A stretch of DNA of 64,000 bases from Cupriavidus gilardii (GCF_013314895.1 NZ_JABTYE010000002.1:124001-188000); one strand, 5' to 3'. Counted from the first letter of the stretch, positions 46,694 through 57,242 are shown. The notes: a model not told the origin generated them from the letters alone. Translations and numbers: made by a program.

Positions 46694-49600
46694 TTACCAC
46701 TGATAGCCGACGCCCACCGCGCCACCGTAGTCGCCACGCGACGAAGCGGCACCGGACGCCTTGTACACCCACGAGCCGTTGTCCGACACGCGCGACAGGC
46801 CCAGCGCATAACCGGTTTCGCCATTGAACGTGGCGGCACCGATGGCCAGCATGCTCTTGTTCGGCAGGTAGGCCTGCGGCAGACCGGCCATCGCCATCGC
46901 CGACGCGATACCCGCGTTCGACCGGTTCTCGACCGCGCGGATACGGCTGTCCATGCCCGCGAACTTCTGGTCGATGCCCTGGCTGATGCGGTTCAGCTGG
47001 TTGACGTTGACCGCATCGGTCGGCGCCGTGCCTTCGGCCACGCCGGTGACACGACGATCGCCATCCTTGCCCGCCACGCTGACCGTGGTGCCGCCGGTGT
47101 CGCCACCGACCGAGATCGGACCGTTGCTGGTCTCCTGCTTGACGATACCGACCTTGCCCTCGACCAGGTTGTTCACCGTGGTGTTGGTCTGGTGCAGCTG
47201 CGAGCCGTTGACCGCGTCGGTCGAGTTCTCGCTGATATTGCCCGCGGCGACGTTGGTGATCTTCGTCCCGTTGGTGCCGCCGAGCGTGATCTGCGAGCGA
47301 TCCGAGTTGTCGTACTGGATCGAGTTCGACGCCTGACCTGCCGCCTCGCCGATCGCATCCGCCACGTTCGCGTAGGTCTTGCCGTTGACCGTGAAGCCGC
47401 CGCCGATGTTGCCGGTGGACGGGTCATAGGTCGTACCGCCGCCAAGATGGTTGGCCAGGCTGCTGCCCTGGTTCTTGACGATGGTGTCCTGCGCGCCCAG
47501 CGCGTCGCCCACGTTGTTGTAGGTGCCGCCGCCGACCGAGTAGCTCGGTGCGGTATAGGAACCCGTGGTCGAGTCGTACGAGGCGCCGCCACCCAGCGAG
47601 CTGGCGGTGTTCTGTGCGACCTGGTTCAGCTGGCTGACGTTGACCGCATCGGTCGGGGCCGAGCCGGCAGCCACGTTGGTGATCTGCCGTTCGGCGCCTG
47701 CATTGCCGACCGACACTTCACCGACCGAGTTCTGGCTGCCGACGCCGTAGCCGATGTAGCCGGTACGCGCGCCCACCGTCGTCACCGAGCCTGCGCCCAG
47801 TGCCACGCTGTTGGCGAACACCGCCTGCGAACCTGCACCCAGCGCCAGGGACTGAATGCCCTGCGACTGCGCGTTGGTACCCAGCGCGACGCCGTCGGCT
47901 TGCGACACCAGCGAGTTCTGGCCGATCGCCGTACCGCCAGGCGCGGTCTGTTCGACGCGGGCGTTCTTGCCCATGCCGATGCCGTTGTCGCCGTTGACGA
48001 TCGTCTCCGGACCCACCGCAATCGAATCGACACCCACGGCCAGCGAATCGGCCAGCGTCGAGTTCGCGTGGAAGTACTTGGTACCGGTGGCCGTCACCGA
48101 GCCGATCGCGCCTTGCAGCTGGCGGATCGTCACGGCGTCATGCGCGCTGGTACCGTCAGCCACGTTGGTGATCTGGCGCAGCGTGTTGGTCGCGGCATTG
48201 CCGACCGACACCGCACCGGCCAGGGTCACATCGGTGGTGTTGTACGGAACGATCGCGGTACCGGCCGTGATGGTGCCGCTGACCGGGGCCAGCGCGCGAT
48301 CGGACACCGAACCCGAACCCAGCGCCACGCCGCCATCGACACTCGAGACCGCGCCGTTACCCATCGCGATGCTGTTCGTGTTGTTGGCGACCGCCTGCGG
48401 ACCGACGGCGATGCTGTCGGTACCGAGCGCCTGGCTGTCGGCCAGCGTCGAATTGGCGTGGAAGTACTTGATGCCTGCGCCGTTGTTGATATCGCCGATG
48501 ATGTTGTTCAGGTTGGCGATATTGGTCGTGTTGGTGGCGATGTTGGTGGTATTCAGGTCCACCTGCGTGTTGGTCGCGTACAGCTGCGAACCGTTCACCG
48601 CGTCGGTCGAGGTGCCGCTCAGACGGCCCGCGGCGACGTTGGTGATGGTCCGCTCCGCGCCCACCGCACCCACGCTGACCGTCGAGGTCGGCGTGGCACC
48701 GGCGAAGGTGTAGGCGTTGCCACCGATGGTCGCGCCGCCCGTACCGACCGCGGCCGCGGTGACCGAACCCGCGCCCAACGCGATATCGCCGGCGTTGTTG
48801 GCGACGGCGTTCGGACCGATCGCGACCGAGTCCGTACCGATCGCCTGGCTGTCCGGCAGCGTCGAGTTGGCGTGGAAATACTTGATGCCACCACCGTTGT
48901 TGATGTTGTCGATCGTGTTGTTCAGATTGGTGATATCGGCGGTGTTCAAGTCCACCTGCTGGTTGGTCGCGTACAGCTGCGAGCCATTCACCGCGTCGGT
49001 CGACGTGTTGCTCAGGCGGCCGGCGGCGACGTTGGTGATGGTCCGCTCCGCGCCCACCGCGCCAACGCTGACCGTCGAGGACGGCGTCGCACCGGCGAAG
49101 GTGTAGGCATTGCCACCGATCGTCGCACCGCCCGTGCCCACCGCCGCAGCCGTGGTCGAGCCAGCGCCCAGCGCGATGTCGCCTGCGTTGTTGGCCACCG
49201 CGTTCGGACCGATCGCGACCGAGTCGGTGCCGAGCGCCTGGCTGTCCGGCAACGTCGAGTTGGCATGGAAATACTTGATGCCCGCGCCGTTGTTGATATC
49301 GCCGATGATGTTGTTCAGGTTGGCGATATTGGTCGTGTTGGTGGCGATGTCGGTGGTGTTCAGATCCACCTGCTGGTTGGTCGCGTACAGCTGCGAGCCG
49401 TTCACCGCGTCGGTCGAGTCGGAAGCCAGACGACCCGCCGCGACGTTGGTGATGGTCCGCTCCGCGCCCGGCGCGCCCACGCTGACCGTCGAGGTCGGCG
49501 TCGCACCCGCGAAGGTGTAGGCATTGCCACCGATCGTCGCACCGCCCGTTTGCATCGCCGCTGCCGTCACCGAACCGGCGCCCAGCGCGATGTCGCCAGC

Positions 49601-52600
49601 GTTGTTGGCCACCGCGTTCGGACCGATTGCCACCGAGTCCGTACCGATCGCCTGGCTATCCGGCAGCGTCGAGTTGGCGTGGAAGTACTTGATGCCGCCA
49701 CCGTTGTTGATGTCACCGATCGTGTTGTTCAGATTGGTGATATCGGTGGTGTTCTGGTTGACCTTCGAGTTGGTCGCGAACAGTTGCGAGCCGTTCACCG
49801 CGTCGGTCGACGTACCGCTGAGGCGGCCCGCGGCGACATTGGTGATCGTGCGTTCCGCACCCACCGCACCCACGCTGACAGTCGAGGACGGCGTCGCACC
49901 CGCGAAGGTGTAGGCCGTTCCGCCGATCGTTTCGCCGGCGGTGCCCACAGCCGCGGCCGTCACCGAGCCCGCGCCCAGCGCGATGGCGCCCGCATTGTTC
50001 GCCACCGCGTTAGGACCAATCGCCACCGAATCGGTGCCGATGGCCTGGCTGTCCGGCAGCGTCGAATTGGCGTGGAAGTACTTGATGCCAGCACCGTTGT
50101 TGATATCGCCGATCGTGTTGTTCAGATTGGTGATATCGGCGGTGTTCTGGTTCACCTTCGAGTTGGTCGCGAACAGCTGCGAGCCGTTCACCGCGTCGGT
50201 GGAACCCGAGTTCAGGCGGCCTGCCGCGACGTTGGTGATCGTGCGTTCCGCACCGGCGGCACCCACGCTGACGGTCGAGGACGGCGTGCCACCCGCGAAG
50301 GTGTAGGCCGTTCCGCCGATCGTCTCGCCCGGCGTGCCAACCGCGGCAGCCGTCACCGAACCGGAACCCAGCGCCACGTCGCCGGCATTGGTCGCCGTCG
50401 CCGTGTCACCGAAGGCGAGCGCACCGGCCGCACCCGCACGCGAGGCATTGCCCAGCGCGACGGAGCCTTGGCCAATCGCCGTATTGGCATTACCGATGGC
50501 CACCGCACCGTTGGCCGCATTGGCCGCGGTTGCCGTCGTCGTGCCGTCCGCGTTCGCGATGTTGTTGGCGCCGCCAACGAACGCGCCGGTACCGCTGGCA
50601 TAGCTCGGATCGCCGATCGCCACCGCGCCATCGCCAAAGGCGACGTTGTTGGAGCCGATCGAGACCGCCTTGCCGCCAGTGGCCACCGCGTTCGTGCCCA
50701 TGGCAACGGAGTCTTCGGCGTCGGCTACCGCACCGCTGCCGACTGCGATGGCATTGAGCCCGCTTGCTGCGGAATTGCTGCCCACAGCAACGGCGCCGTC
50801 AGCCGAGGCATTCGACAGCACGCCAGCGGCGATTGCGCCGGCACCCGTGGCGCTAGTCGAGCGGCCCAGCGCGACGGAGTTCAAGCCCGTCGCAGCACTG
50901 ACACCACCCAACGCCGTGCCGCCGTTGTCCGCCTGGCTGTCGCCGCCCATCGCGATGCTCTGATACCCGTGCGACTGCGCGCCGGCACCCATCGCCAGCG
51001 TGCTGTTGCCGTCGGACACCGAGTTCAGACCCATCGCAATCGTCGCGTAGTTCGACGCATTGGCATTCTGGCCAATGGCCATGGTCGTGTTGTCGGCGGC
51101 ACTGCTGCCGGAGCCGAGCGCGACCGAGTTGGACCCCGCGGCGGAGGCGTTGTAGCCAAAGGCAGACGACTCCGGACCCATGGCGCTCGCGTTCTGGCCA
51201 ACAGCCACAGTTTGGACGTTGCCCGCCCGTGCACCGGAGCCGAATGCTGCAGCGCCAGTGTTCGAGGCATTCGCCATAAAGCCAATGGCGGTCGCTTGAT
51301 CGGCGCTGGCGATCGCCGAGCGGCCGACCGCCGTCGAACCCAGCGAGCCGGTTGCGGTTGCGCTCAGACCAATGGCAACAGCGGCATTACCCGACGAATT
51401 GGCGTTATTGCCGATGGAGACCGAGTTGATATTGGTCGCCCTCGAGTTGTAGCCGATGGCCATCGAGGCCTCGCCAGTCACGTTGGAGTTCAGACCAATG
51501 GCGATCGAGTTGACTGCCGCCGAGGTGGCGTTGTGCCCAACCGCCGTGCCATCCGACGCGCTGGCCGTAGCACCTACACCAGCAGCGAGGGAGTTCGCGC
51601 CAGTGGCGCCGTTGTTGTTGTAGTTGCCGCCGACAGTGCCACCATCGTTGACGCTGTAGTAGTGCGCTGACGCGCCTGCGATCGCGGACTGAATGGCTTG
51701 ATTGCTGGCGTACAGCTGCGAACCGTTGATCGCGTCGGTCGACGACTGGGTAATCCGCCCCGCCGCGACGTTCGTGATGGTCCGCTCCGCACCAGGCGCA
51801 CCGACGCTGACCGTGCTGGTCGGCGAGCCGCCAGCAAAGTTGTACGTGGTACCGGCGACGATGCCGGTCGGCGTGCCAACGGGGGCAGCCGTCACGGAGT
51901 TGTAGCCCAGCGCAACAGCACCGGTTTGAGCGGCATTCGCTCCATCGCCCAACGCCACCGCGTACTGGCCAGCGGCATTCGACGCACGGCCCACGGCAAC
52001 GCCACGATACAGCGCAGCCGCATCGCGGCCGACCGCGACCGAGGCGATCTGCGCATTCGACGTGGTACCGACCGCCACGCTGTTGTTGCTGCCGGTCGTA
52101 TCTGCCCTGGAACCACGGCCGATGGCAATGTTGTCGCCGGTATTGACCGGGTTGGCCGCCGTACCGGTGACGGCACCGCTGCCCAACGCGAGCGAGGTCT
52201 GGCCGTAGGCCGCTGCGTTTTCACCGATCGCCACCTGCGCGGCGTTCGTCGTTCCGGTGGTGGAAACTGTGGTCGCACCGGGGCCAATGGCAACCGATGC
52301 AATGCCGCCGGCCGACGCGCTCGTGCCCAACGCCGAGGCATTCAACGCCGTGGCTCGTGACGATCCGCCGACAGCAATGCTGCCGTTCGATCCGGTCGCC
52401 GCCGAGCCATTACCGATCGCAATACCCTGCGCGGCCGTCGCGTTGGCGCCCTGACCAACCGCGACAGAGAAGCCGCCGACGGCATCCGCGCCCGAGCCAG
52501 CAGCAACGGACCAGCCGCCTGCGGCGTTGGCATCGTAGCCCAGCGCCGCGGAATTCTGGCCAGCCGCGCGGCTCGACACACCGACCGCCGTGCCGTAGTA

Positions 52601-55060
52601 CCCCGAGGAATTCGCCAGGTTGCCGATTGCGGTCGAGCCTTCGCCCGATGCGGCGGCCGACGTGCCCATCGCGATCGCATTGAGATTCGATGCTTTCGCG
52701 TTGTAGCCGATCGACGTCGTCGCATTGGCGGTGACGCCGATACCGGCGTTCGTGCCAAGCGCGATGTTGTCATTGCCGGTTACCTCAACGCCGGCAGCCG
52801 CCTGGACGTTCACGCTGTCCAGCACGGTGCCATCGCCCGAACCCATGGCAATGTTTCTTGTTCCAGACACCCGGGTGCCAGCGCCCTTCATCACCTGGGC
52901 GATGCCGCCCCCGACAGCGATGTTCTGTGCGCCGGTGACGAACTGGCCGGCTCCTACGCCGAGAGCAACGGAGTTCGCCGAAGCAGCGGTCGATCCGATG
53001 CCAGAACCGTTGCCGATGGCTACCGCGTCACTGCCCACAACGGTCGCACCCGAGCCGACTGCGACTCCGCGAGCAGCCTGCACACTACTTTGGTAGCCCA
53101 CGCTAGTGCCCTGAATCCCGCTGGCTGAGGCTCCGACCCCTGCTGCGACCGAGTACAGTCCAGTGGCGCCATCATTGTTGTAGTTGGCGCTGACCGTGCC
53201 GTTGTCATTGACGCTGTAGTAATGCACTGCCGAGCCGGTCACCGCCGATTGCAGCGACTGCTGTACGGCGTAGAGCTGCGAACCGTTGATCGCATCGGTC
53301 GAGGTCTGCGCGATGCGGCCAGCCGCGACGTTCTGGATCTGGCGTTCCGCACCGGCGGCACCCACGGAGACGACGCTCTGCGGATTCGTACCGGCGAAGT
53401 TGTACGTCGTGCCGCGGATGATCGTGCTGGCGGTCGGCGCCGGGGCCGCAACCGTCGACGCATTGCCCAACACCACCGAACCATCGCGGCCCGTCGGGAT
53501 CGTCACCCCATTGCCAACCACAAACGCATTGTTGGCATTGATGGTGTTGTTGTTACCTAGCGAGTAGGAGCCCGTACCGGTAATGGTGCTCGGGTCACCG
53601 AAAGCACCGGAATTCGCGCCGCTGACGACGTTGCCCGTACCGATGCTGATGCTGTTGGCGCCGGTGGCCTGCGCACCCGTACCCATTGCGATGGCGTTGA
53701 GGCCGTTCGCTTTCGCGTTGAGGCCGATCGACGTCGTCGCGTTGGCGCTGACGCCGATACCGGCGTTCGTGCCGATCGCGACGTTGTCGTTGCCGGACAC
53801 CAGGTTACCCGCGGAAGCGTCCAGCGTAGCGTCGTAGTCGACGGTGCCGTCGCCAGTGCCCATTGCAACGTTGCGGGCACCAGTGACGCCCGAACCTGCG
53901 CCTCGCATGGCGCTGGGCCCGCCCCCGCCAATGGCCGTATTCTGCGCGCCGCTCACCAGCGTGCCGGCTGCGACACCCATTGCAACAGAGCTGGTATTGG
54001 CCACGGTCGAGCCCGCGCCGGCACCTTGGCCAACGGCGACCGTGCTATTGCCGATCGCCAGCGCCTGCGCGCCTAGCGCCAGCGAGCTGTTCCCCTGGGC
54101 TCGGGCATTGTTGCCCAATGCCGAGGCAGCGGCGTTCGTCGCCTCCGCGAGGCGACCCACGGCTGTGGCGCTATCGGCTGTGGCCTGCGTATTCGTGCCG
54201 ACAGCCGTTGCATTTTCCCCCGATGCATTCGACAGGTAACCCACCGCCGTAGACGATAGCCCCAGCGCGGCGGACGCAGGACCCGCCGCAAGCGAGTTGA
54301 TGCCTTCCGCACGGGTGGCGGCGCCTAGAGCCGTGGCGCCCTGAGCTGTCGCGCTGGAGCTGTATCCGAGCGCCGTACCCATCGTATCGGTGGCGGAAGC
54401 CGCGGCGCCCATCGCGATGGACGAGTTACCCGAAGAATTGGAATCTTTGCCGATGGCGATGGCGTTGAGCTCATCCGCGACGGCGCTGGTGCCGAAGGCC
54501 AGCGAATCGACGCCCGACGCCGTCGAGCTGGTACCCAGCGCCAGGGCGCTGTCGGCCGTTGCGTTCGCGTTATAGCCGATCGACGTCGTCGCGTTCGCAG
54601 TGACGCCGATACCGGCATTGGTGCCGATGGCGATATTGTCGTCGCCGGACACCAAGCTGCCTGCGGAAGCCTGGAGCGTACCGTCATACGTGACGGTGCC
54701 GTCGCCGGATCCCATCGCGAGGTTGCGCGTTCCCGAGACACCAGATCCGGCGCCTCGCATAACGGAGGTAATGCCGCCGCCAATGGCGGTGTTCTGCGCT
54801 CCGCTCACAATTGCGCCGGCGGCCACCCCGAGTGCGACGGACCCGGCATTGCCAATGGTTGATGCGCTGCCAGCACCCTCACCGATCGAGACCGTGCTGG
54901 CCCCTGCGGCTACCGCCCCCGCACCGAGCGCGGTGGAGGCCAGTCCCGCAGCTTGGGCCACGGGGCCTACCGCGGTAGACGCGTTACCGGAAGAATCGGC
55001 CATAGTGCCGATGGCGATGGCGTTGAGGTTGTCCGCGACGGCGCTGGTGCCGAATACCAC
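46694..55060 (-). CDS. Trimeric autotransporter adhesin, 3' part (head, necks, YadA anchor)
   Basis: The open frame of 2788 codons continues, in the same phase, the adhesin frame that begins at 57076; only the TAG at 55157 separates them. It has no believable start of its own: GTG 55060 lies inside a YadA-head repeat and lacks a ribosome site. Content: hundreds of residues of 14-15-residue YadA-head repeats (NATAVG.xAxAxGxxSxAxG), neck motifs such as NVAAGRITQSSTDAINGSQLYA, five tandem repeats of about 131/138 residues, and a C-terminal YadA anchor (GIASAMAMAGLPQAYLPNKSMLAIGAATFNGETGYALGLS, ending in GVGYQW). The anchor ends in aromatic Trp, as usual for outer-membrane strands. Without suppression of the TAG this part lacks a signal peptide and would not be exported. 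Confidence 0.88.
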   Translation of the reverse strand: MVFGTSAVADNLNAIAIGTMADSSGNASTAVGPVAQAAGLASTALGAGAVAAGASTVSIGEGAGSASTIGNAGSVALGVAAGAIVSGAQNTAIGGGITSVMRGAGSGVSGTRNLAMGSGDGTVTYDGTLQASAGSLVSGDDNIAIGTNAGIGVTANATTSIGYNANATADSALALGTSSTASGVDSLAFGTSAVADELNAIAIGKDSNSSGNSSIAMGAAASATDTMGTALGYSSSATAQGATALGAATRAEGINSLAAGPASAALGLSSTAVGYLSNASGENATAVGTNTQATADSATAVGRLAEATNAAASALGNNARAQGNSSLALGAQALAIGNSTVAVGQGAGAGSTVANTSSVAMGVAAGTLVSGAQNTAIGGGGPSAMRGAGSGVTGARNVAMGTGDGTVDYDATLDASAGNLVSGNDNVAIGTNAGIGVSANATTSIGLNAKANGLNAIAMGTGAQATGANSISIGTGNVVSGANSGAFGDPSTITGTGSYSLGNNNTINANNAFVVGNGVTIPTGRDGSVVLGNASTVAAPAPTASTIIRGTTYNFAGTNPQSVVSVGAAGAERQIQNVAAGRIAQTSTDAINGSQLYAVQQSLQSAVTGSAVHYYSVNDNGTVSANYNNDGATGLYSVAAGVGASASGIQGTSVGYQSSVQAARGVAVGSGATVVGSDAVAIGNGSGIGSTAASANSVALGVGAGQFVTGAQNIAVGGGIAQVMKGAGTRVSGTRNIAMGSGDGTVLDSVNVQAAAGVEVTGNDNIALGTNAGIGVTANATTSIGYNAKASNLNAIAMGTSAAASGEGSTAIGNLANSSGYYGTAVGVSSRAAGQNSAALGYDANAAGGWSVAAGSGADAVGGFSVAVGQGANATAAQGIAIGNGSAATGSNGSIAVGGSSRATALNASALGTSASAGGIASVAIGPGATTVSTTGTTNAAQVAIGENAAAYGQTSLALGSGAVTGTAANPVNTGDNIAIGRGSRADTTGSNNSVAVGTTSNAQIASVAVGRDAAALYRGVAVGRASNAAGQYAVALGDGANAAQTGAVALGYNSVTAAPVGTPTGIVAGTTYNFAGGSPTSTVSVGAPGAERTITNVAAGRITQSSTDAINGSQLYASNQAIQSAIAGASAHYYSVNDGGTVGGNYNNNGATGANSLAAGVGATASASDGTAVGHNATSAAVNSIAIGLNSNVTGEASMAIGYNSRATNINSVSIGNNANSSGNAAVAIGLSATATGSLGSTAVGRSAIASADQATAIGFMANASNTGAAAFGSGARAGNVQTVAVGQNASAMGPESSAFGYNASAAGSNSVALGSGSSAADNTTMAIGQNANASNYATIAMGLNSVSDGNSTLAMGAGAQSHGYQSIAMGGDSQADNGGTALGGVSAATGLNSVALGRSTSATGAGAIAAGVLSNASADGAVAVGSNSAASGLNAIAVGSGAVADAEDSVAMGTNAVATGGKAVSIGSNNVAFGDGAVAIGDPSYASGTGAFVGGANNIANADGTTTATAANAANGAVAIGNANTAIGQGSVALGNASRAGAAGALAFGDTATATNAGDVALGSGSVTAAAVGTPGETIGGTAYTFAGGTPSSTVSVGAAGAERTITNVAAGRLNSGSTDAVNGSQLFATNSKVNQNTADITNLNNTIGDINNGAGIKYFHANSTLPDSQAIGTDSVAIGPNAVANNAGAIALGAGSVTAAAVGTAGETIGGTAYTFAGATPSSTVSVGAVGAERTITNVAAGRLSGTSTDAVNGSQLFATNSKVNQNTTDITNLNNTIGDINNGGGIKYFHANSTLPDSQAIGTDSVAIGPNAVANNAGDIALGAGSVTAAAMQTGGATIGGNAYTFAGATPTSTVSVGAPGAERTITNVAAGRLASDSTDAVNGSQLYATNQQVDLNTTDIATNTTNIANLNNIIGDINNGAGIKYFHANSTLPDSQALGTDSVAIGPNAVANNAGDIALGAGSTTAAAVGTGGATIGGNAYTFAGATPSSTVSVGAVGAERTITNVAAGRLSNTSTDAVNGSQLYATNQQVDLNTADITNLNNTIDNINNGGGIKYFHANSTLPDSQAIGTDSVAIGPNAVANNAGDIALGAGSVTAAAVGTGGATIGGNAYTFAGATPTSTVSVGAVGAERTITNVAAGRLSGTSTDAVNGSQLYATNTQVDLNTTNIATNTTNIANLNNIIGDINNGAGIKYFHANSTLADSQALGTDSIAVGPQAVANNTNSIAMGNGAVSSVDGGVALGSGSVSDRALAPVSGTITAGTAIVPYNTTDVTLAGAVSVGNAATNTLRQITNVADGTSAHDAVTIRQLQGAIGSVTATGTKYFHANSTLADSLAVGVDSIAVGPETIVNGDNGIGMGKNARVEQTAPGGTAIGQNSLVSQADGVALGTNAQSQGIQSLALGAGSQAVFANSVALGAGSVTTVGARTGYIGYGVGSQNSVGEVSVGNAGAERQITNVAAGSAPTDAVNVSQLNQVAQNTASSLGGGASYDSTTGSYTAPSYSVGGGTYNNVGDALGAQDTIVKNQGSSLANHLGGGTTYDPSTGNIGGGFTVNGKTYANVADAIGEAAGQASNSIQYDNSDRSQITLGGTNGTKITNVAAGNISENSTDAVNGSQLHQTNTTVNNLVEGKVGIVKQETSNGPISVGGDTGGTTVSVAGKDGDRRVTGVAEGTAPTDAVNVNQLNRISQGIDQKFAGMDSRIRAVENRSNAGIASAMAMAGLPQAYLPNKSMLAIGAATFNGETGYALGLSRVSDNGSWVYKASGAASSRGDYGGAVGVGYQW
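48071..50084 (-). repeat. Tandem repeats of 390-414 bases in the adhesin stalk
   Basis: The segment encoding KYFHANSTL recurs at 48071, 48461, 48875, 49268, 49682 and 50075, spacings 390, 414, 393, 414 and 393 bases. Longer units carry an extra NTTNIATN-type seven residues. Each unit includes a neck motif (NVAAGRLS.TSTDAVNGSQLYA). Copy number can change by recombination without shifting the frame. Confidence 0.92.
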
Positions 55061-55156
55061 CGAATTGACGCCCGACGCCGTCGAGTTGTTACCGAACGCC
55101 AGCGCCCCTGCGGCAGAGGCCGTGGTGCCGACGCCGATGGCGGCGGAATTGCTTGC

Positions 55157-55159
55157 CTA
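55157..55159 (-). other. In-frame TAG interrupting the adhesin gene
   Basis: The minus-strand reading is ...AAGYDTHA-TAG-ASNSAAIGVG..., and the head-repeat pattern continues without frame change on both sides. A single C-to-T change from CAG (Gln) would explain it. Restoring it gives one frame of 3460 codons, 57076 to 46694. It may be a true nonsense mutation, a readthrough site or a sequencing error. Confidence 0.9.
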
Positions 55160-57076
55160 CGCATGGGTATCGTAGCCTGCGGCAAGCGATATCTCGCCGA
55201 CGGCAGTAGCGTTGTAGCCGACGGCGGTGGCACCGCCACCTGTGGCGCTCGCCCCAACACCCGCAGCCAGCGAGTTCAGGGCCGTTGCGCCGTCATTGTT
55301 GTAGTTCGCGCCAATGGCGCCGAGATCGTTGACGCTGAAGTAATGCGGTGCCGCCCCGGCGACCGCCGATTGCAGCGACTGCTGCACGGCGTACAGCTGC
55401 GAGCCGTTGATGGCATCGGTCGAGGTGTTGGTGATCTGGCCGGCGGCAACGTTCTGGATCTGCCGTTCTGCGCCCGGTGCGCCCACCGAAACCACACTGG
55501 TCGGCGTGGCGCCGGCGAAGTTGTAGGTGGTGCCGCGGATGACCGTGCTGCCGGTCTGAACGGGAGCTGCAGTGACCGAGCCGGAGCCCAGCGCCACATC
55601 GCCAGCGTTGTTGGCAACCGCGCCAAAGCCGAGCGCCGTGGCGTTGCTCACCACGGCATCGGCGTCGGTTCCCAACGCGAGCGTGTTGTTACCAGTTGCA
55701 GTGGCTCCGACACCAATCGCCGTGGCATTGATGCCGTTACTGGAACTCACGCGTCCGAATGCGATCGAGCTAGGTCCCGTCGCACTCGCGTTAAGGCCGA
55801 TGGCAGTGGTGGCCTGGACTCCATTCGCGACGGCCGAAGATCCCAAGGCGATCGAGTGATCGCCATTCGCAACGGAGCTTCCGCCAATTGCGATCGCATT
55901 GGTGCCGGTCGCGCTGCTGGCATTGCTGATCGCCACGGCGCCCGGGCCATTGGCGGAATTGGCATTGCCAAGCGCCACCGCACCCTGGCCCACCACCGTG
56001 TTCTGATAGCCGATACCGACCGCGCCCTGCGCGGCGGTGCCGGCCGTGCTGACGGCTTGTCCGCCGCCGCCAACCATGTTGGTGTTACCCATCGCGACCG
56101 AGCCGGCGCCGGTCGCGGTGTTGTCCATACCTTGTGCGACAGCGCCGTCGCCGGTCGCGGTGTTCGGGTCGCCGATGGCGACCGCGCCGTTGCCGCTGGC
56201 GACGTTGCCCGAGCCGATCGAGACCGCCTTGCCGTTGGTGGCTTGCGATCCGTTGCCGATGGCTACAGCTTCCGCAGCGTTAGCGACGGCACCTGTGCCT
56301 ATCGCGACGGTGTTGTCTGCAATCGCTCGACTCGTAAAGCCCACAGCGATCGAGTTCAAGTTGGTAGCGCCGCTTGCGCCGCCGATCGCTACCGCGTTCT
56401 GCGCGCCTGCAGCTGCAAGTCGACCGAGTGCGGTGGAGTTGACGCCGGTGGCTTGGGCTTCCCAACCATAGGCCGCAGCGCCGGAGGCGGTCGCGGTGGT
56501 GTTCGTACCCGCGGCAATTCCGTTGCTCGCCGTCACGGAAGCCCCGCTGCCCAACGCAAGTCCGCTGCTGGCCGACACCGAGGCCCGGTTGCCCAACGCC
56601 ATGGCGTCAATGGTTCCGGTGGCGGTCGTCGCCTCCGTGCCAATGGCAATGGTGTCGGTACCGTAAGCCGCTGCTCGCGCTCCCAGTGCGACCTGCCGGT
56701 TTCCAGTATTGGTACCCGTCGTTGCGCCATTGCCAATGGCAATACCGCCGTTCGCCGCGGCGTCGGCCGCCGTGACATCGGTGGTGGAATCGGCGAAGGC
56801 CCCAGCACCAATGGCGATCGAGCCCGCCCAAGCGCGGGCAGGGTTAAATCCAGCAGCGCCGGACGACACCGCGATGGCGCCGCCAATGCCAGTGTTGACG
56901 CCGCTGTCCCCGCCTTGCGGGCCCGCGAGCGCCTGCGACATGCCGCCAATCAGCATCGCGCCAACGGCTAGAGCGACTGCGCTCTTGTTGGGCTTGCCTC
57001 GCGCCTTGGTCAGCTCCGAGGCTGCAACCCACGCGCCGAGAGACTCGTTCCAGATCGTGCGATAGGACTTGTTCAT
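55157..57076 (-). CDS. Trimeric autotransporter adhesin, 5' part (ESPR signal and head), ends at in-frame TAG
   Basis: A 639-residue frame with GGAGG eight bases before ATG 57076. It begins with an extended signal peptide region, MNKSYRTIWNESLGAWVAASE, then LTKARGK and a hydrophobic core with MLIGGMSQALAG as cleavage region. The rest is YadA-type head repeats (AVAIGNGSQATNGKAVSIGSG etc.) and one neck (VAAGQITNTSTDAINGSQLYAVQQ). As it stands, the product could cross the inner membrane but lacks the C-terminal anchor, so it could not be displayed. See the TAG entry. The locus includes a small secreted protein gene upstream and a BamE-like lipoprotein downstream. Confidence 0.9.
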   Translation of the reverse strand: MNKSYRTIWNESLGAWVAASELTKARGKPNKSAVALAVGAMLIGGMSQALAGPQGGDSGVNTGIGGAIAVSSGAAGFNPARAWAGSIAIGAGAFADSTTDVTAADAAANGGIAIGNGATTGTNTGNRQVALGARAAAYGTDTIAIGTEATTATGTIDAMALGNRASVSASSGLALGSGASVTASNGIAAGTNTTATASGAAAYGWEAQATGVNSTALGRLAAAGAQNAVAIGGASGATNLNSIAVGFTSRAIADNTVAIGTGAVANAAEAVAIGNGSQATNGKAVSIGSGNVASGNGAVAIGDPNTATGDGAVAQGMDNTATGAGSVAMGNTNMVGGGGQAVSTAGTAAQGAVGIGYQNTVVGQGAVALGNANSANGPGAVAISNASSATGTNAIAIGGSSVANGDHSIALGSSAVANGVQATTAIGLNASATGPSSIAFGRVSSSNGINATAIGVGATATGNNTLALGTDADAVVSNATALGFGAVANNAGDVALGSGSVTAAPVQTGSTVIRGTTYNFAGATPTSVVSVGAPGAERQIQNVAAGQITNTSTDAINGSQLYAVQQSLQSAVAGAAPHYFSVNDLGAIGANYNNDGATALNSLAAGVGASATGGGATAVGYNATAVGEISLAAGYDTHA

Positions 57077-57210
57077 GCCGAAGCCCTCCGATGACTTGCG
57101 CTTTCACCCTGGCTGGACCGAAGACCGGCCAGCGATACCGTATTGGTTTGATGCATGGCGACTACCCCCAGAAAGTTCGCCAACAAACTGAATGGCCTTG
57201 TCGCGAAGAC

Positions 57211-57242
57211 AAAAGCCCCCCTAGCCCCGGTGTAAACCGGGG
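57211..57242 (-). terminator. Possible terminator after the small secreted protein gene
   Basis: On the minus strand CCCCGGT-TTAC-ACCGGGG forms a seven-base stem followed after about 10 bases by CTTTTGTCTT. The T-run is weak. It lies in the 251-base gap between the secreted-protein gene and the adhesin, so it may be an attenuator instead. Confidence 0.5.

Noticed and set aside
46535..51670. Very long open frame on the plus strand opposite the adhesin
   Set aside because: It is the antiparallel shadow of the repetitive adhesin; its Arg/Gly/Val-rich translation has no domain and no ribosome site.
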